Shown here: piece after piece, positions 6,120 through 6,590 of the stretch
Numbering within the stretch: the stretch's first letter is position 1
Layout: the number at the start of each line of letters is the position of its first letter
Assembly: GCA_023436385.1 (NCBI GenBank)
Contig: JAEZJH010000052.1
Coordinates: forward strand, 1-6,590
DNA from: Pseudomonadota bacterium
Lineage (GTDB): Bacteria; Myxococcota; Myxococcia; Myxococcales; Vulgatibacteraceae
Length of the DNA: 6,590 nucleotides
Direction: 5' to 3'
The notes under the pieces: generated by a model
The model's database searches: none
The model's input: the letters and a program-made list of their open reading frames with translations, nothing else
What the model was told of the DNA's origin: nothing
Made by a program: the position numbers and the translations under genes

Positions 6120-6138
6120 TTCCCCACGGGGTGGGGAA
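6120..6138. repeat. Perfect inverted repeat with 8-base arms
   Basis: TTCCCCAC and GTGGGGAA flank a GGG centre. The arms resemble DnaA boxes only weakly (three mismatches to TTATCCACA), so no initiator role is claimed. It could be an operator or an RNA hairpin. No T tract follows on either strand. Confidence 0.5.
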
Positions 6139-6180
6139 ACACCGGCCCCCTCCCCATCGCCCCGGAGCCGGATGGAACGG

Positions 6181-6212
6181 ATCGCCTTCGGCCTCCGAAG
6201 CCTTAAGGCGAT
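6181..6212. repeat. Nested inverted repeat between parS sites 1 and 2
   Basis: ATCGCCTT (6181-6188) and AAGGCGAT (6205-6212) are perfect inverted arms around a 16-base centre. Two alternative shorter stems overlap them: CTTCGG-CCT-CCGAAG (6186-6200, approximate) and the palindrome GCCTTAAGGC (6200-6209). Such mutually exclusive pairings are seen in structured RNAs or protein-binding sites, but no transcript is evident. Confidence 0.5.
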
Positions 6213-6369
6213 TCCGCGGCCCGACGGTGGCGCCAATGGAGCTCGAGACGGCAACAGGCCAACCGACGAACGGGCCTTCCCCGCCCCGCAGGCCGTACAC
6301 GCGACTCTCCCCGGCGCCCGCGCGCCCATCGCCCCACGACTCACCTCTCCCAGGGACCGACGCCCCCTT

Positions 6370-6385
6370 CGTTTCACGTGAAACA
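6370..6385. promoter_or_regulatory. parS centromere site 2 (one change at the edge)
   Basis: CGTTTCACGTGAAACA keeps the full 14-base core GTTTCACGTGAAAC (6371-6384) and differs from parS consensus only in the first, least conserved base. It is 857 bases from site 1 and 156 bases from site 3, in the same gene-free stretch. Confidence 0.93.
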
Positions 6386-6399
6386 AGGGATCCTCGTCC

Positions 6400-6415
6400 C
6401 GGGGGGTGACCCCCG
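6400..6415. repeat. GC hairpin with GTGA loop between parS sites 2 and 3
   Basis: CGGGGG (6400-6405) and CCCCCG (6410-6415) enclose GTGA, which as RNA on the plus strand would be a six-pair stem closed by a GNRA tetraloop. It lies 15 bases after parS site 2. Its function is unknown, and a chance origin is possible in such GC-rich DNA. Confidence 0.4.
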
Positions 6416-6525
6416 TGCTCTCCCAGGGCCTGAGCCCAATCCGGGCCATGCCGCTCTTCCGACGCGCGCCTCGCTTCGACCCTCGCCCCGCGTCCTTGGG
6501 CACGGCGTGGCGGGAGCCTCTCCCT

Positions 6526-6541
6526 TGTTCCACGTGAAACA
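6526..6541. promoter_or_regulatory. parS centromere site 3 (one internal change)
   Basis: TGTTCCACGTGAAACA differs from consensus only at position 5 (C for T), a position known to vary in Bacillus parS sites. The surrounding bases extend the near-palindrome to 22 positions (6523-6544), with a single broken pair caused by that change. It shares the right flank ACGTGAAACAAGG with site 2, which suggests one arose from the other or that this side is under selection. Confidence 0.93.
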
Positions 6542-6590
6542 AGGCCACGCCGCAGTTGGCCCCCTATCAGTGCTCCCTCCCCTCCCAACC

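Larger units (their letters stand above)
5397..6590. other. Gene-free, GC-rich parS region upstream of parA
   Basis: Apart from three parS sites and several inverted repeats I can support no gene in these 1.19 kb. Open frames of 180-290 codons exist in several frames on both strands, but this is expected of stop-poor GC-rich DNA. None shows a recognisable domain: the products are Arg/Pro/Gly/Ser-rich low-complexity chains, and two of them simply read through parS sites as FHVEQ or FHVKR. The rsmG or mnmG genes that often precede parA are not present here. No AT-rich unwinding element or good DnaA-box cluster was seen, so there is no sign that the origin itself lies in this stretch. Confidence 0.7.

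Noticed and set aside
5618..6409. Plus-strand open frame of 263 codons upstream of parA
   Set aside because: Low-complexity Pro/Arg/Ser-rich translation, no recognisable motif, no Shine-Dalgarno sequence noticed, and it overlaps equally long frames on the other strand.
5736..6548. Long minus-strand open frame of 270 codons spanning parS sites 2 and 3
   Set aside because: The product is Arg/Gly/Pro-rich without any domain, it reads parS sites as FHVEQ and FHVKR, and competing frames of similar length exist on both strands. This fits stop-poor GC-rich noncoding DNA.
5400..6590. Replication origin (oriC) in the parS region
   Set aside because: No cluster of good DnaA boxes and no AT-rich unwinding element; proximity to parS and parAB alone is not enough.
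6567..6590. Tail of an upstream minus-strand gene ending at the TGA-TAG pair near 6564-6569
   Set aside because: Only seven codons would be inside the window and they show nothing recognisable; a tandem stop by itself is weak evidence.

Overview
This window comes from a high-GC bacterial chromosome. It carries housekeeping loci rather than obvious accessory DNA. It contains a chromosomal ParABS segregation module with a bactofilin gene in the same operon, an F1 ATP synthase operon that starts at atpH, and two separately transcribed genes between them (a small heat-shock protein and a membrane-anchored HD-GYP protein). A bactofilin gene directly after parB with ATP synthase genes nearby recalls gene orders of deltaproteobacterial and similar Gram-negative lineages. 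An F1 cluster that begins with atpH recalls the split ATP synthase loci of Alphaproteobacteria. I cannot name the phylum from sequence alone; a Myxococcota-, Gemmatimonadota- or similar high-GC lineage is a guess.

Layout. Positions 1-542 (minus) hold the N-terminal 180 residues of ATP synthase alpha (atpA), cut by the window edge. atpH (delta, 596-1135, minus) lies just upstream of it and probably uses a TTG start. Positions 1136-1456 form a divergent control region with a candidate promoter for each direction. Hsp20 (1457-1906, plus) is followed by a strong hairpin terminator. The HD-GYP gene (2139-3038, plus) converges on bactofilin (3115-3636, minus), with a short hairpin-bearing gap between the two stop codons. 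parB (3654-4595) and parA (4611-5396) lie upstream of bactofilin on the minus strand, so transcription runs parA-parB-bactofilin with gaps of 15 and 17 bases.

The right end, about 5400-6590, has no gene I can support, although long open frames occur on both strands. It carries three parS centromere sites, one perfect and two with a single change from TGTTTCACGTGAAACA, plus several inverted repeats. This looks like the parS cluster that loads the ParB encoded next to it.

How the parts work together: ParB loads at the three parS sites and spreads, ParA moves the partition complexes, and the co-transcribed bactofilin is a plausible polymeric scaffold for them. The ATP synthase, Hsp20 and HD-GYP genes look like physical neighbours rather than parts of the same system. 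I see no mobile element, CRISPR array, rRNA or intact tRNA. I do not see a clearly undescribed system; the most notable part is the parS-rich noncoding region and its unexplained repeats.
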